From assembly GCF_025660655.1 (NCBI RefSeq), contig NZ_JAOTIN010000001.1, forward strand, positions 1 through 64,000: 64,000 bases of DNA, read 5' to 3'. Source of the DNA: Streptococcus sp. CSL10205-OR2 (GTDB taxonomy: Bacteria > Bacillota > Bacilli > Lactobacillales > Streptococcaceae). A program made the translations under genes and the position numbers. Below, in pieces: positions 18,063 through 27,437 of the stretch. The notes below the pieces were generated by a model that was not told where the DNA came from, ran no database searches, and worked only from the letters and a program-made list of their open reading frames with translations. Every line of letters begins with the position of its first letter. The stretch's first letter is position 1.

Positions 18063-18885
18063 CTTTTCCCTCTCTTAGTATATATTTTTCAATAGCCTCT
18101 GCTACTCCTGACTCATCATTTGTGCGACTGGTCATTCTTTTGATTTCTTGTTTAACAGTATCTGAAGCATTTTTCATGGCAACTGGTAGTCCTACCCATC
18201 TTAGCATGGCAAGATCATTTTCTTCATCTCCAATAGCCATCATCTCTTCTCTCTTTATTCCTAAATGCTCTCCCAAAATAGCAAGGGCACTTCCTTTGTC
18301 AACACCTTTTGGCATGATTTCAAGCAAGATATCTCTTGATTTAAAAATCTCAAATGCCTCATGAAAACGCTTGGGAATTTTAGGCAGTTGCTGATCTAAG
18401 TAATTCGCATCAAAAACGGTGACAATCTTATTATAAATAATGTCATGTGGGAGTTCTTTAAGTGTCTTTATATCATGGAAATCTAATAGGACATTAGCAG
18501 TAGGATAAAGCGATTTGTGATTACCAGCAGTTAAGGTATAACTCTTTGAATCACTAAGAATATCAACTGGTAGTCCTAAAGACAGTAACATCTCGGTAAT
18601 CCTTTCCACATCTTCTCTACGCAATGTTTTTTGAAAAAGACTGTTACCATTATTTTTTTGAATTAACCCACCATTAAAAGTGATGCTATAGTCTTCTTGA
18701 CTTTTTAAATCCAAAAATTCTAAAAGATTGCCAATAGCTCTTAAAGGGCGACCTGTTGTAATAACAACCTTTACTCCTTTATTTTTAGCTTGGGTGATAG
18801 CCATTTTATTTAAAAAAGGTACTTCTTTTTGGCTATTAAATAAAGTGCCATCTAAATCTAAAGCTAATAATTTAATTTGAGTCAT
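18049..18885 (-). CDS. Cof-type HAD sugar-phosphate phosphatase
   Basis: 278 residues of the HAD IIB (Cof) class: motif I ALDLDGTLFNS, motif II ITTGRPLRA near 50, lysine region KGVDKGSALAIL near 200 and motif IV IGDEENDLAML near 225. A frame opening with TTG at 18903 is rejected. GGAAGGGAG lies 4 bases before the ATG at 18885. Substrates are typically sugar phosphates or flavin phosphates. Overlaps ftsY and is co-transcribed with it. Confidence 0.9.
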   Translation of the reverse strand: MTQIKLLALDLDGTLFNSQKEVPFLNKMAITQAKNKGVKVVITTGRPLRAIGNLLEFLDLKSQEDYSITFNGGLIQKNNGNSLFQKTLRREDVERITEMLLSLGLPVDILSDSKSYTLTAGNHKSLYPTANVLLDFHDIKTLKELPHDIIYNKIVTVFDANYLDQQLPKIPKRFHEAFEIFKSRDILLEIMPKGVDKGSALAILGEHLGIKREEMMAIGDEENDLAMLRWVGLPVAMKNASDTVKQEIKRMTSRTNDESGVAEAIEKYILREGKDGII

Positions 18886-18991
18886 AAAACTCCCTTCCTT
18901 CAACTTCGCTCATTCTTTATTCTATCAAATTTTAATCAGTTTTTGGGAAATAGATGACAATTCTCTTAAATTAAATGTTTTTTAGGGAAAA

Positions 18992-19000
18992 TGATATAAT
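18992..19000 (+). promoter_or_regulatory. extended -10 promoter of the 19029 lipoprotein
   Basis: TG-A-TATAAT at 18992-19000, followed by GAGAGGAATAG as the ribosome site before the ATG at 19029. Confidence 0.55.
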
Positions 19001-19028
19001 AACAGTATCAGAATGAGAGGAATAGCCT

Positions 19029-19547
19029 ATGAAAAAAATCAAATTATTATTGCCCCTAACTTTTTTACTGTTTTCTTTATCAGCATGTCAGAGCTCTAAT
19101 CAAGAAAAAGAGAAAGCAACAACAGTCACAACAACCACTCAAACCACTCAAACCACCAGTGATAATGTAGATGAAACCAAACAAGCTGGAATGTCTCTAA
19201 CAAATATTGAAAAAGGCGATTATACTAGTATCATCGGTACTTGGCAAAATGAACTAGGAGATACACTTGTTTTTAACCGAGATGGTTTAGATTCAGAAAA
19301 TCTTGTCATACAAGGTGCCTTTTTAAGAGAAAGTAATCTCGAACTTAACATTGTTCCAGATGGCAATAATGATGAGGCTTACTCATTAATTCTTGTTCCA
19401 GCAAACACTATTATTCCTGATTCTAGTTTTATTTCTGGTGATGGTGATACTTCTGACGGGAAAAGAGACCGGATGGTAGCAACCAAAACACAATTAGAAG
19501 GCGGTAGCCATTTTGAACACAGTGTCTTTTATAAAATTTCTGATTAA
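19029..19547 (+). CDS. DUF6287-type lipoprotein
   Basis: 172 residues with a lipoprotein signal peptide: KKIK, a hydrophobic core and the lipobox LSAC, with cysteine 21 as the anchor. A Thr/Gln linker follows (TTVTTTTQTTQTT). The domain after it starts at about 60 (IEKGDYTSIIGTWQNELGDTLVF), the pattern of DUF6287, found in streptococcal surface lipoproteins. A small beta-sheet domain of unknown ligand. Stands alone, with promoter and terminator. Maturation would use the Lgt encoded at 8384. Confidence 0.85.
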   Translation: MKKIKLLLPLTFLLFSLSACQSSNQEKEKATTVTTTTQTTQTTSDNVDETKQAGMSLTNIEKGDYTSIIGTWQNELGDTLVFNRDGLDSENLVIQGAFLRESNLELNIVPDGNNDEAYSLILVPANTIIPDSSFISGDGDTSDGKRDRMVATKTQLEGGSHFEHSVFYKISD

Positions 19548-19578
19548 AAGTGTTAGGCATGTTTGCCTAACACTTTTT
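19546..19578. terminator. bidirectional terminator after the lipoprotein gene
   Basis: AAAAGTGTTAGGCA and TGCCTAACACTTTT with a 4-base loop, shared with the converging DUF3114 gene. Confidence 0.8.
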
Positions 19579-20548
19579 AGCTTTCTCTTTTGATGATTTT
19601 TCTAAAATGGTCTACCTGTCTTACCACGTGCTTATAGGCATTGTCATCATGAAAATAACTCTTGTTCCAATCTTTGGGTTCAAAGAAAAACCATTCTTTT
19701 TGAAGATTAAGAGCTGCTTTAAATCTTGGAAAGAATTTTTTTCTACTTTTAGGATCATGTATTGAAACAGGATTAATATCTAGTTCTTTATGTCTTTTAT
19801 TATTACTAGTCGCATAATTAAAACTAGCTGTATTGATTATCCCATTTTCAGTTTGTCTTTCATAGTCTATCAGATTAACAAAATGACCTTTTTTATCAAT
19901 GATAAACTCTGTATGAAAATGAACCAACACTTTAAAATTAGTGGTTATTTCTTGATCGGGGTAAATTTTTTTACCATTTTTAAGATAATACTTGTTATGT
20001 AACCTTGCCGATTCATTTAAAGAGTAATCATAACCTAAGGGAAACCATGATTGCTCTTTTTTATCTTTTAAAAAGACTGCCAAAGCCTCTTGGTCGGTCA
20101 TTTTATCAGTCTTTATATGATCTCTAATCCACTGGGCTTGTTGTCCTGATATGAGATATCTGAGCTGATGAATTTGTCTTCCAAGAGGTGTTTTTTGACG
20201 TAATTCATTTTCTGGAAATGCTGTTGAAACCGTTTGGGCTAGACTTTTCCAAAAGTCATGATCAGGTCTTAATACTGGTGAAAATTTTTCCAGTGACGTT
20301 TTAACGCTAGCACTATCTATTTTGATATCATCTTCAGTTAGGCCAATATGATTTAAAAAGATCTCTAAACAAGCTTTTTTATCAGATGTCAGTTGAAGTG
20401 TTTGATGCCATAAAGACATAAACATTGGCGAACCCACCCTAACATCTAAAAAGACCTGACCGTCTTTTTTCATTTGTAGAATCAATTGTTTAGACCAACC
20501 GTCTTTAATCAATTGCTCTTCTATATCTTTTGAAACTTCTGTCGACAT
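19577..20548 (-). CDS. DUF3114 protein
   Basis: A soluble 323-residue protein of a streptococcal/lactococcal family with unknown function. Notable stretches are LRYLISGQQAQWIRDH near 136, SWFPLGYDYSLNESARLHNKYYL near 180 and HFHTEFIIDKKGHFVNLID near 226. The His/Asp-rich middle could be a hydrolase site, but no known catalytic motif is recognised. Start moved to 20548, because AAAGGAG lies 6 bases before this ATG while the ATG at 20572 lacks a spaced SD. Single gene. Confidence 0.75.
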   Translation of the reverse strand: MSTEVSKDIEEQLIKDGWSKQLILQMKKDGQVFLDVRVGSPMFMSLWHQTLQLTSDKKACLEIFLNHIGLTEDDIKIDSASVKTSLEKFSPVLRPDHDFWKSLAQTVSTAFPENELRQKTPLGRQIHQLRYLISGQQAQWIRDHIKTDKMTDQEALAVFLKDKKEQSWFPLGYDYSLNESARLHNKYYLKNGKKIYPDQEITTNFKVLVHFHTEFIIDKKGHFVNLIDYERQTENGIINTASFNYATSNNKRHKELDINPVSIHDPKSRKKFFPRFKAALNLQKEWFFFEPKDWNKSYFHDDNAYKHVVRQVDHFRKIIKRES

Positions 20549-20630
20549 CTTATACTCCTTTAACAATGCCATCTCTTACTTACTAATATTAAATACCATT
20601 TTGAAGATTTTAGCAAATGACTAATTAAAA

Positions 20631-20654
20631 AGCCTAGAAAATATTTCTAGGCTA
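20631..20654 (-). terminator. terminator of thrS
   Basis: AGCCTAGAAA and TTTCTAGGCT; the minus strand continues TTTTTAATTAG. Confidence 0.75.
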
Positions 20655-20659
20655 GTTGA

Positions 20660-22600
20660 TTAATCTACACGAGAATAGTTAGCAATATCTGCCAGAATGT
20701 TAGCAACAAATGTTGCCACTTCTTCTGTGTGTGTTTCTTTACTACCATAACGACGCACGTTAACGAGATTAGCTTCTACTTCTTTATCACCAACAATCAA
20801 TTGATAAGGAATTTTTTGTGTTTGGCTTTGACGAATCTTGTATTGCATTTTTTCATTACGCTCATCAACCACCACACGCACACCTTTTTCTTTCAATTGA
20901 TTAGCGACTTGCCAAGCATAATCAGTATGAGCATCATTTGATACTGGAATAACAGTCACTTGAGTTGGTGCTAACCAAGTTGGAAAGGCTCCTTTATAGG
21001 TTTCAATTAAGTAGGCAGTGAAACGCTCCATTGTTGACACCACACCCCTATGAATCATAACGGGACGATGTGCTTCTCCGTCAGCACCAGTATAAGCTAA
21101 ATCAAAACGCTCTGGCAACAAGAAATCAAGTTGGATGGTTGATAATGTCTCATCATTACCCAAAGCAGTTTTTACTTGGATATCTAGCTTAGGACCATAA
21201 AAGGCTGCTTCACCTTCAGCTTCATAGTAGTCAAGTGCCATATCATCCATTGCCGCTTTTAGCATGGTTTGGGCTTTTTCCCACATCTCATCATTATCAA
21301 AATATTTTTCCTTGTCATTAGGGTCACGGTAAGATAATCTAAAGCTATAGTCAGTCAGATTAAAATCACGGTAAACATCAATGATGAGTTGCAAGGTTTT
21401 CTTAAATTCTTCTTGAATTTGTTCAGGTGCAACAAAGATATGACCATCGTTAAGAGTCATTTCACGCACACGTTGTAACCCAGATAGAGCACCCGATTTT
21501 TCATAACGGTGCATCATCCCAAGTTCAGCAATTCTAATTGGTAATTCACGATAAGAATGAACATGGTTACGATAAACTTGGATATGGTGTGGACAGTTCA
21601 TTGGACGAAGCACTAATTGTTCTCCCTCACCCATATCCATTGGTGGAAACATATCTTCATGGTAGTGGTCCCAGTGACCTGATGTTTTATAAAATTCGAC
21701 ATTAGCCATAACGGGTGTATAAACATGTTGATAGCCTGAAGCAATTTCTTTATCAGTAATATAACGCTCAACCGTACGACGAATAGTGGCACCGTCAGGT
21801 AGCCAAAATGGTAGACCTTGTCCTACTTCTGGGTCAACCATAAATAAATCAAGTTCTTTCCCAAGTTTACGATGATCTCTTTCTTTAGCTTCTTCACGCA
21901 TCTTAAGGTAAGCTTTTAAGTCTTTTTTATCAAACCAAGCTGTTCCATAAATTCTTTGCATCATGGCATTGTCACTGTTACCACGCCAATATGCGCCCGC
22001 TACATTTAATAATTGGAAAACTTGAATCCGTCCGGTTGAAGGAACATGAGGACCACGACATAAATCAACGTATTCTCCTTGAGTATAGATGGTCAAACCA
22101 CCTTCATCTTCTGAATGTTCTTCAATCAATTCCAATTTATAAGGGTCGTTTTTGAAGATTTCACGCGCTTCATCTTTAGAAACTTCTTGACGAATGCTTG
22201 GGAAATTTTCCTTAACGATTTTTCTCATTTCAGCTTCAATGGCTTCCAAATCTTCATTTGAAATTTGTCCAGCTTCATTGTCAGTATCATAGTAAAAACC
22301 GTCTTGAATGGCAGGTCCAACACCTAATTTAATTTCAGGGAACAGACGACGCGCTGCTTGTGCAAATAAGTGAGCTGCTGAATGGCGTAAAATATCAAGA
22401 GCGTCTTCATGATCTGGCGTCACAATCTCAATGCTACCATCTTCTTCAATCTTTCTTGTCGTATCAATCAATTTACCATTGAATTTACCCGCTAAGGCTT
22501 TTTTAGCAAGTGAGTTACTGATAGATTGAGCAATCTCAAAAGTAGTTACTCCTGATTCAAATTGACGGACGGCACCATCAGGGAAAGTAATATTAATCAT
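20660..22600 (-). CDS. thrS: threonyl-tRNA synthetase
   Basis: ThrRS with the full bacterial domain order in 646 residues: TGS domain (1-62), editing/SAD domain ([16 protein letters not shown] near 73, and the cysteine stretch [15 protein letters not shown] near 177), class II catalytic core ([13 protein letters not shown] near 334, [17 protein letters not shown] near 358) and anticodon-binding domain (about 540-640). Expression is controlled by a T-box in the leader. Monocistronic, with its own promoter and terminator. Confidence 0.97.
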   Translation of the reverse strand: MINITFPDGAVRQFESGVTTFEIAQSISNSLAKKALAGKFNGKLIDTTRKIEEDGSIEIVTPDHEDALDILRHSAAHLFAQAARRLFPEIKLGVGPAIQDGFYYDTDNEAGQISNEDLEAIEAEMRKIVKENFPSIRQEVSKDEAREIFKNDPYKLELIEEHSEDEGGLTIYTQGEYVDLCRGPHVPSTGRIQVFQLLNVAGAYWRGNSDNAMMQRIYGTAWFDKKDLKAYLKMREEAKERDHRKLGKELDLFMVDPEVGQGLPFWLPDGATIRRTVERYITDKEIASGYQHVYTPVMANVEFYKTSGHWDHYHEDMFPPMDMGEGEQLVLRPMNCPHHIQVYRNHVHSYRELPIRIAELGMMHRYEKSGALSGLQRVREMTLNDGHIFVAPEQIQEEFKKTLQLIIDVYRDFNLTDYSFRLSYRDPNDKEKYFDNDEMWEKAQTMLKAAMDDMALDYYEAEGEAAFYGPKLDIQVKTALGNDETLSTIQLDFLLPERFDLAYTGADGEAHRPVMIHRGVVSTMERFTAYLIETYKGAFPTWLAPTQVTVIPVSNDAHTDYAWQVANQLKEKGVRVVVDERNEKMQYKIRQSQTQKIPYQLIVGDKEVEANLVNVRRYGSKETHTEEVATFVANILADIANYSRVD

Positions 22601-22651
22601 TTGATTCTCCTTTTAATATAAATAGATATGTTTTTATTAAAACAAAAAAAA

Positions 22652-22847
22652 CGACATCCAAAAGGACGTCGTAACGTGGTTCCACCTTAGTTTATGTAGA
22701 AAAACTCTACACCTCTAATTGGCTATATCGTGGCCACCGTTTTATGTTTTCATAAAAAGATACAGAGTAGTATTTTACCTCTTTTCTTACGCTTTTTCAG
22801 CACCAAGCGCTCTCTAGAAAGAAAGGATGAGATAAAACGTGTCTCTA
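22652..22847 (-). promoter_or_regulatory. threonine T-box riboswitch of thrS
   Basis: The minus strand carries the T-box sequence AGGTGGAACCACG (22688-22676). An intrinsic terminator with a 9-bp stem (ACGACGTCC/GGATGTCGT, one G-T pair) and eight Ts follows at 22673-22642. The roughly 200-base leader upstream is structured. Uncharged tRNA-Thr should stabilise the antiterminator. The specifier codon was not assigned by eye. Confidence 0.85.
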
Positions 22848-22853
22848 TGTGAC

Positions 22854-22881
22854 ATTATAGCATGATTTATAAATATTTCAA
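22854..22881 (-). promoter_or_regulatory. promoter of the thrS leader
   Basis: On the minus strand, TTGAAA (22881-22876), 16 bases, TATAAT (22859-22854). It lies directly after the lafA stop. Confidence 0.7.
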
Positions 22882-22886
22882 GCCCC

Positions 22887-24221
22887 TTAATCTAAAAAAT
22901 CTCTAATACGATTGACAATTTTTTTACGTGTTTTAACAACTTTAACTGATGTTTTTGCGGTTAATTTAATTGCTTTTACAGGCAATGACATGGTATTTTT
23001 AACTAATTTGATAGATGTATCTGTTTTGCTACCTTCAACAGATAAGGAGAGCTTTTCTTTTGTAGTCATTTTTTTTGCAATGATAATATCTTGATAAAAA
23101 GCATAAGCAGATTTACCAAATTCCTCAGCTGAAATTTCACAAAGCTTATCTCTTAAGCGGTTTGGATTCATTTCAGGGGTATTAATGACAGCATCCAAAA
23201 TAGCATCTGATAAGTCTGTTTCTCTGTAATAAAGAGTGCCAAACATTTTGTCATTGATTAAGTCATCAAGATAGGGATTGCCATGAGCAATCACTGGTTT
23301 TCCACTGGCTAAACTTTCAATATAGGTCAATCCTTGTGTTTCACTAGTTGAGGCACTAATAAAGAAGTCAGATGATTTGTAGTAGCGGACAGTCTCTTCA
23401 TGGTTAACCATTCCAGTGAATATAACATGATCATAAATACCAAGTTGATTAACTAAATCTTTCAAATTGTCTAAATAAGGACCATCACCTACAATCACTA
23501 ATTTAACCTTATCATTTTCAGCTAACACGAGAGGAAATTGTAGGATAATAGCTTGAATATTTTTTTCATAGGAAATTCGAGATAAACTAAGAAGCATGGT
23601 TTCATCTGGTAAAATTCCTAATTCTTCTCGTAGGGAACAAATTGAGTCCTGAGAAACTTCTCTATTAACAAATTGGTCCAACTTAATTCCTGTTGGAATA
23701 ATTTGTTTAGGTATTTTAATATCGTAGCCATCTAAGATGTTATAGACAATTCTAGTTGGACAAATCACACCATCTAGATCATTGAGATAACCACGAACAA
23801 TGTATTTGACCATGCTTGGTCTAATCACTTTTCCTTTGGCAATATAGCCAACATAATCTTCATATTGTGTATGGTAGGTATGAACAACAGGGATTCTCAA
23901 GGCTTTACCTACCATTTTCCCCAACAGCCCCATTCCAAACTCAGTTTGCGTATGAATGATTTCAATATCATACTTTTTAGCAATTTTATAGGCTGAAAAA
24001 AGACCACGATAAACAATGCGACGATCTGTAAATGATACAAAAGGGATGCTTGGTAAGCGGATAATCGTTGGGTCTTCAAAACGCTTAACATGTTTATCAG
24101 TTGTTGTAAAAATATAAACGTCGTGACCTAATTTTTCTAATTCTGTTTTTAAAGTGTAAATACTTGTTGCAACACCTGATACTTGAGGAAAGTAGGTGTC
24201 CGTAAAAAGACCTATTCTCAT
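22887..24221 (-). CDS. lafA: GT4 glycosyltransferase, glycolipid synthase (LafA-like)
   Basis: A GT-B fold enzyme of 444 residues with the GT4 opening MRIGLFTDTYFPQVSGVATS, the acceptor loop GMGLLGKM near 97 and the C-terminal donor site E-x7-E (ETQGLTYIESLASGKPVIAHG near 292). In pneumococcus the paired genes cpoA (lafB) and lafA make the glucosyl- and galactosylglucosyl-diacylglycerols that anchor lipoteichoic acid. The length and order here fit lafA following lafB. The basic C-terminal tail (VKTRKKIVNRIRDFL) suits membrane association. Its ATG overlaps the stop of the upstream gene. Confidence 0.85.
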   Translation of the reverse strand: MRIGLFTDTYFPQVSGVATSIYTLKTELEKLGHDVYIFTTTDKHVKRFEDPTIIRLPSIPFVSFTDRRIVYRGLFSAYKIAKKYDIEIIHTQTEFGMGLLGKMVGKALRIPVVHTYHTQYEDYVGYIAKGKVIRPSMVKYIVRGYLNDLDGVICPTRIVYNILDGYDIKIPKQIIPTGIKLDQFVNREVSQDSICSLREELGILPDETMLLSLSRISYEKNIQAIILQFPLVLAENDKVKLVIVGDGPYLDNLKDLVNQLGIYDHVIFTGMVNHEETVRYYKSSDFFISASTSETQGLTYIESLASGKPVIAHGNPYLDDLINDKMFGTLYYRETDLSDAILDAVINTPEMNPNRLRDKLCEISAEEFGKSAYAFYQDIIIAKKMTTKEKLSLSVEGSKTDTSIKLVKNTMSLPVKAIKLTAKTSVKVVKTRKKIVNRIRDFLD

Positions 24222-25222
24222 TATTTTAGCACCATCACTTTCTCATAAATAGATACAAGTCTTTGACCAATTTTATCAATACTTCTTGCCTCAGCAACTT
24301 TGTATCCTGCTTCTTCTTTGTGACTCTTTCCATCCAAAACCTTTTGAATAGCTGCAACAAACCCTGGAACATCTTTTGCAAATTCTACGGCATCCTCAGT
24401 TAGCCAACTGTCATAGACGGGAATGTCGCGAAGAATTGTTTGTTGCTTACTTGCTAGAGATTCTAAAACAACAATACCTTCTGTCTCTTCTTTACTAGGG
24501 AAAAAGAAAGCATCGCTCCCTGTCATTGCACCCTCAAAAATATCACCTTTAATATAGCCAGCAAAGGTCACATTTTTAGGATGATTTTTTGTCACAATCC
24601 TTCTAACAGAATGTGGGACAACCCATTTATTTGTTTCACCAAACCAAATAAAACGAACATTAGGAAGTTTTTCAGCCACTTTGACAAAATCTTCAATGCC
24701 TTTTCGTTTGAAATAAAGACCTGCACACATAATCACCTTTTCATTAGATTCAATGTTAAAGTAATCTCTAAAGGCTGCTTCTTTTTTAGGGTTTTTGCCA
24801 TATTTTTTTAAGTCAATACCATTTGAACAAACAAAAATAGGTGTTTTAATCCCATAGTTTTTAATTAATTTCTTTGAGTACTCTGTTGGTGTAATAATCG
24901 CATCAGCTTTTTTGTAAAATTGACAAAGATACCATTTAAACAAGGGACTTATGAGATTAGAAAATATAAAAGAATTTCTAAAATCTTCCTCAGTAGAATG
25001 CCCATGCATGATAACTTTTTTACCTTGTTTTTGAGCCTTTTTCATTAATTGCCAACTTTTATAACCATAGGTATTCATATGAATTAAATCATAAGTGTCA
25101 TTGATATCTGTTGTATAGGATTGATTAGCCATTGTCAAGGCTTTTTCTTGATGTTTAATGGCACGTCCAATACCTGATTTTCTGAGGTAATTTTCTGCCT
25201 CTAAATACAATAATACTTTCAT
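24221..25222 (-). CDS. lafB: GT4 glycosyltransferase, second glycolipid synthase (LafB/CpoA-like)
   Basis: 333 residues. GT4 features include HMNTYGYKSWQLMKKAQKQG near 48, the Rossmann-type IMCAGLYFKRKGIEDFV near 163 and the donor motif FFFPSKEETEGIVVLESLAS near 236. By length and neighbour it corresponds to pneumococcal CpoA/LafB, which galactosylates glucosyl-diacylglycerol; mutations there alter beta-lactam sensitivity and membrane lipid balance. First gene of the pair. The sugar specificity is inferred by analogy. Confidence 0.82.
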   Translation of the reverse strand: MKVLLYLEAENYLRKSGIGRAIKHQEKALTMANQSYTTDINDTYDLIHMNTYGYKSWQLMKKAQKQGKKVIMHGHSTEEDFRNSFIFSNLISPLFKWYLCQFYKKADAIITPTEYSKKLIKNYGIKTPIFVCSNGIDLKKYGKNPKKEAAFRDYFNIESNEKVIMCAGLYFKRKGIEDFVKVAEKLPNVRFIWFGETNKWVVPHSVRRIVTKNHPKNVTFAGYIKGDIFEGAMTGSDAFFFPSKEETEGIVVLESLASKQQTILRDIPVYDSWLTEDAVEFAKDVPGFVAAIQKVLDGKSHKEEAGYKVAEARSIDKIGQRLVSIYEKVMVLK

Positions 25223-25342
25223 AGACCTATTATATCTTATTTTATTTTATTTTTCATCCTGTAATTGTTAAACGATATTTTTTCAAAAATAACAATTTAT
25301 TGATAAATCAAGCAATAAAACCTTTTCCTAAGTTTTTTATGA

Positions 25343-25351
25343 TGATATAAT
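25343..25351 (+). promoter_or_regulatory. extended -10 promoter of the 25389 methyltransferase
   Basis: TG-A-TATAAT at 25343-25351, followed by AGGAG before the ATG at 25389. Confidence 0.55.
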
Positions 25352-25388
25352 ATTTTTAAATATAGATTTTTTTAATAGGAGAATTCTT

Positions 25389-26189
25389 ATGAAGATAAAC
25401 TTAACAGGCGTAATGGAAACCATGCTCATCACTTTAGATGTTAGAGCAAGAGACTACCATTCTGACAATTCTATCTTAAACGATAAAAAATCAGCAGAGA
25501 TGATTGAAAAAATTGATTATGATTTTTCAAAACTTGAAAATGATATGAAAAATTATTATGGCATTCTTTCTCGGGCAAAAGTGATGGATGATGAAATTAG
25601 TAAATTTATTAAACAATATCCCACCTGTCATATTGTTTCCATTGGTTCTGGTTTAGACACACGTTTCAATCGTCTAGACAATGGTAAAATTCACTGGTAT
25701 GATCTTGATTTTCCCGATGTCATTGCTATTCGTAAACAATTTTTTGAAGAAAGTGATCGGGTGACATTTATTCCAAAATCAGCAACTGACCCTAGTTGGG
25801 TTGATGAGATTCATCCAAATGGTGAAAAACTGTTAATTATCTCTGAAGGAGTTATCATGTACTTCAAACCTGAAGAAGTTAAATTCTTTTTAAATCTTTT
25901 AACAGACCATTTCGACGAATTTGTACTGCATTTAGACTGTACACCAAAAGCTGTGGTTAAAAAAGCACATATGAACAAAGCCGTTAAAAAAACAAATGCC
26001 CAATATTTTTTTGGCATAACCAACGGAAAAGAAATCACCGAACTTAATCCCAAGTTAAAACAAATTGGTTATATCAATTTTACTGATGAGTTTAAAAAAT
26101 GGCTACCCGGTCTTAAAAAACTACTTATTCCAATCATTTACCTTTTTAATAATCGTTTAGCTATGTTTACTTATAAAAAAAAGTATTAA
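25389..26189 (+). CDS. SAM-dependent methyltransferase of the LCM/COG3315 type
   Basis: 266 residues resembling the leucine carboxyl methyltransferase family (COG3315, PPM1-like). The SAM-binding stretch is HIVSIGSGLDTRFNRLDNG near 78-96. The acidic strand end is WYDLDFPDVIAIRKQF, and the helix/strand ISEGVIMYFKPEEVKFFL lies near 154-171. Homologues O-methylate carboxylates or small metabolites, including polyketide intermediates. No biosynthetic cluster is adjacent, so the substrate is open. Standalone transcript, convergent with ccpA through a shared terminator. Confidence 0.82.
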   Translation: MKINLTGVMETMLITLDVRARDYHSDNSILNDKKSAEMIEKIDYDFSKLENDMKNYYGILSRAKVMDDEISKFIKQYPTCHIVSIGSGLDTRFNRLDNGKIHWYDLDFPDVIAIRKQFFEESDRVTFIPKSATDPSWVDEIHPNGEKLLIISEGVIMYFKPEEVKFFLNLLTDHFDEFVLHLDCTPKAVVKKAHMNKAVKKTNAQYFFGITNGKEITELNPKLKQIGYINFTDEFKKWLPGLKKLLIPIIYLFNNRLAMFTYKKKY

Positions 26190-26190
26190 T

Positions 26191-26233
26191 AAAAAGCTTT
26201 GCCTGGTGATAAACTGACCAAGCAAAGCTTTTT
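26191..26233. terminator. bidirectional terminator between the methyltransferase and ccpA
   Basis: AAAAAGCTTTGC and GCAAAGCTTTTT flank a 19-base middle that itself pairs in part. Confidence 0.75.
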
Positions 26234-26250
26234 ACATTTAAAATTAAAAT

Positions 26251-27252
26251 CTATTTTGTTGTTTGACGTTTCTTAATCCCATGATTAAGAATAATCTCTT
26301 TTTCTTCCAATTCTTCTTTATTCATAATTTTCGTCAACATTCTCATACTAACTGCACCTAAGTCATAAATAGGTTGACTGATTGAACTCATGTTTGGACG
26401 AGTATATTTGGTAATAGGTGAGTCATTACTAGTGATAATTTCAAAGTCTTCAGGAACTTTTTTACCTGCTGCAAACAAACCATTTAAAAGTCCTGCAGCT
26501 AATTCATCGTCTGCGACATAAGCTGCTGTAGCACCAGATGTCATAATACGACTAGCTAATTGGAAACCATCCTCGTAATTATATTTTGTTTCAAATACGA
26601 GTCCTTCTTTAAAAGGTATTTTATTTTTTTTCAGACTATCCTTATAACCTTTTAAACGAATTTTACCATTGATATCATCAACCAGTGGTCCTGATATAAA
26701 AGCAATTTCTTGATGATTTTCAGCTAAAATATCGGTTACTTCTTGAACAGCCTTACGATAATCGATATTAACACTTGGTAATTGGTGTTCTAAATCAACT
26801 GTGCCTGCAAGTACAATGGGTGTTCTTGTTCTTGAAAATTCCGCACGAATTTTTTCAGTGAGGTGATGACCCATAAAAATAATACCATCAACTTGTTTAG
26901 AAAAGAGTGTATTAACAACACTAATTTCTTTATCATCATCTTCATCACTAGAGGTTAAAACAATATTGTACTTGTACATTGTTGCAATATCATCAATTCC
27001 TTTAGCTAAAATGGAAAAATAACTATTTGAAATATTCGGAATCACGACCCCAACAGTTGTTGTCTTTTTACTTGCTAAGCCACGAGCAACAGCATTAGGA
27101 CGATAATCTAGTCGTTCAATAACTTCTAGTACCTTTTTTCTAGTATTTTCTTTTACATTTTTATTACCATTTACAACACGGCTCACAGTGGCCATTGACA
27201 CACCTGCTTCACGCGCAACATCATAAATCGTGATAGTATCATCAGTATTCAT
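26251..27252 (-). CDS. ccpA: catabolite control protein A
   Basis: LacI/GalR regulator (333 residues), the central carbon catabolite regulator of Firmicutes. The N-terminal helix-turn-helix is TIYDVAREAGVSMATVSRVV (about 8-27). The hinge helix follows near 55 (NAVARGLASKK), and the periplasmic-binding-protein-like core carries VGVVIPNISNSYFSIL. It binds cre sites together with P-Ser-HPr, which HprK (9180) produces. Divergent from pepQ, the arrangement conserved in streptococci and lactococci. A cre-like site overlaps its own -35. Confidence 0.96.
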   Translation of the reverse strand: MNTDDTITIYDVAREAGVSMATVSRVVNGNKNVKENTRKKVLEVIERLDYRPNAVARGLASKKTTTVGVVIPNISNSYFSILAKGIDDIATMYKYNIVLTSSDEDDDKEISVVNTLFSKQVDGIIFMGHHLTEKIRAEFSRTRTPIVLAGTVDLEHQLPSVNIDYRKAVQEVTDILAENHQEIAFISGPLVDDINGKIRLKGYKDSLKKNKIPFKEGLVFETKYNYEDGFQLASRIMTSGATAAYVADDELAAGLLNGLFAAGKKVPEDFEIITSNDSPITKYTRPNMSSISQPIYDLGAVSMRMLTKIMNKEELEEKEIILNHGIKKRQTTK

Positions 27253-27295
27253 TCATAGTACTTCCTTTCTTTTTGAAAATGACGCTTTCAAGAAT

Positions 27296-27324
27296 ATTTT
27301 AGCACTATTTGAAAACACTTTCAA
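27296..27324 (-). promoter_or_regulatory. ccpA promoter with an overlapping cre-like site
   Basis: On the minus strand, TTGAAA (27324-27319), 17 bases ending in TGC, then TAAAAT (27301-27296). TGAAAACACTTTCA at 27310-27323 matches the cre consensus TGWAANCGNTNWCA except for CA in place of the central CG. A partial second site (GACGCTTTCA) is at 27281-27290. This suggests autoregulation. Confidence 0.6.
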
Positions 27325-27437
27325 CCATAAAAATATTTTTTTAGTCAAATTGCTGTCTTTTTTTCAGCAAATTGACATTTTATCTTGCTTTTTTAGCTTT
27401 TTTTTGGAAGAATATAAGAAAAAGAAAGGTGAACAAA

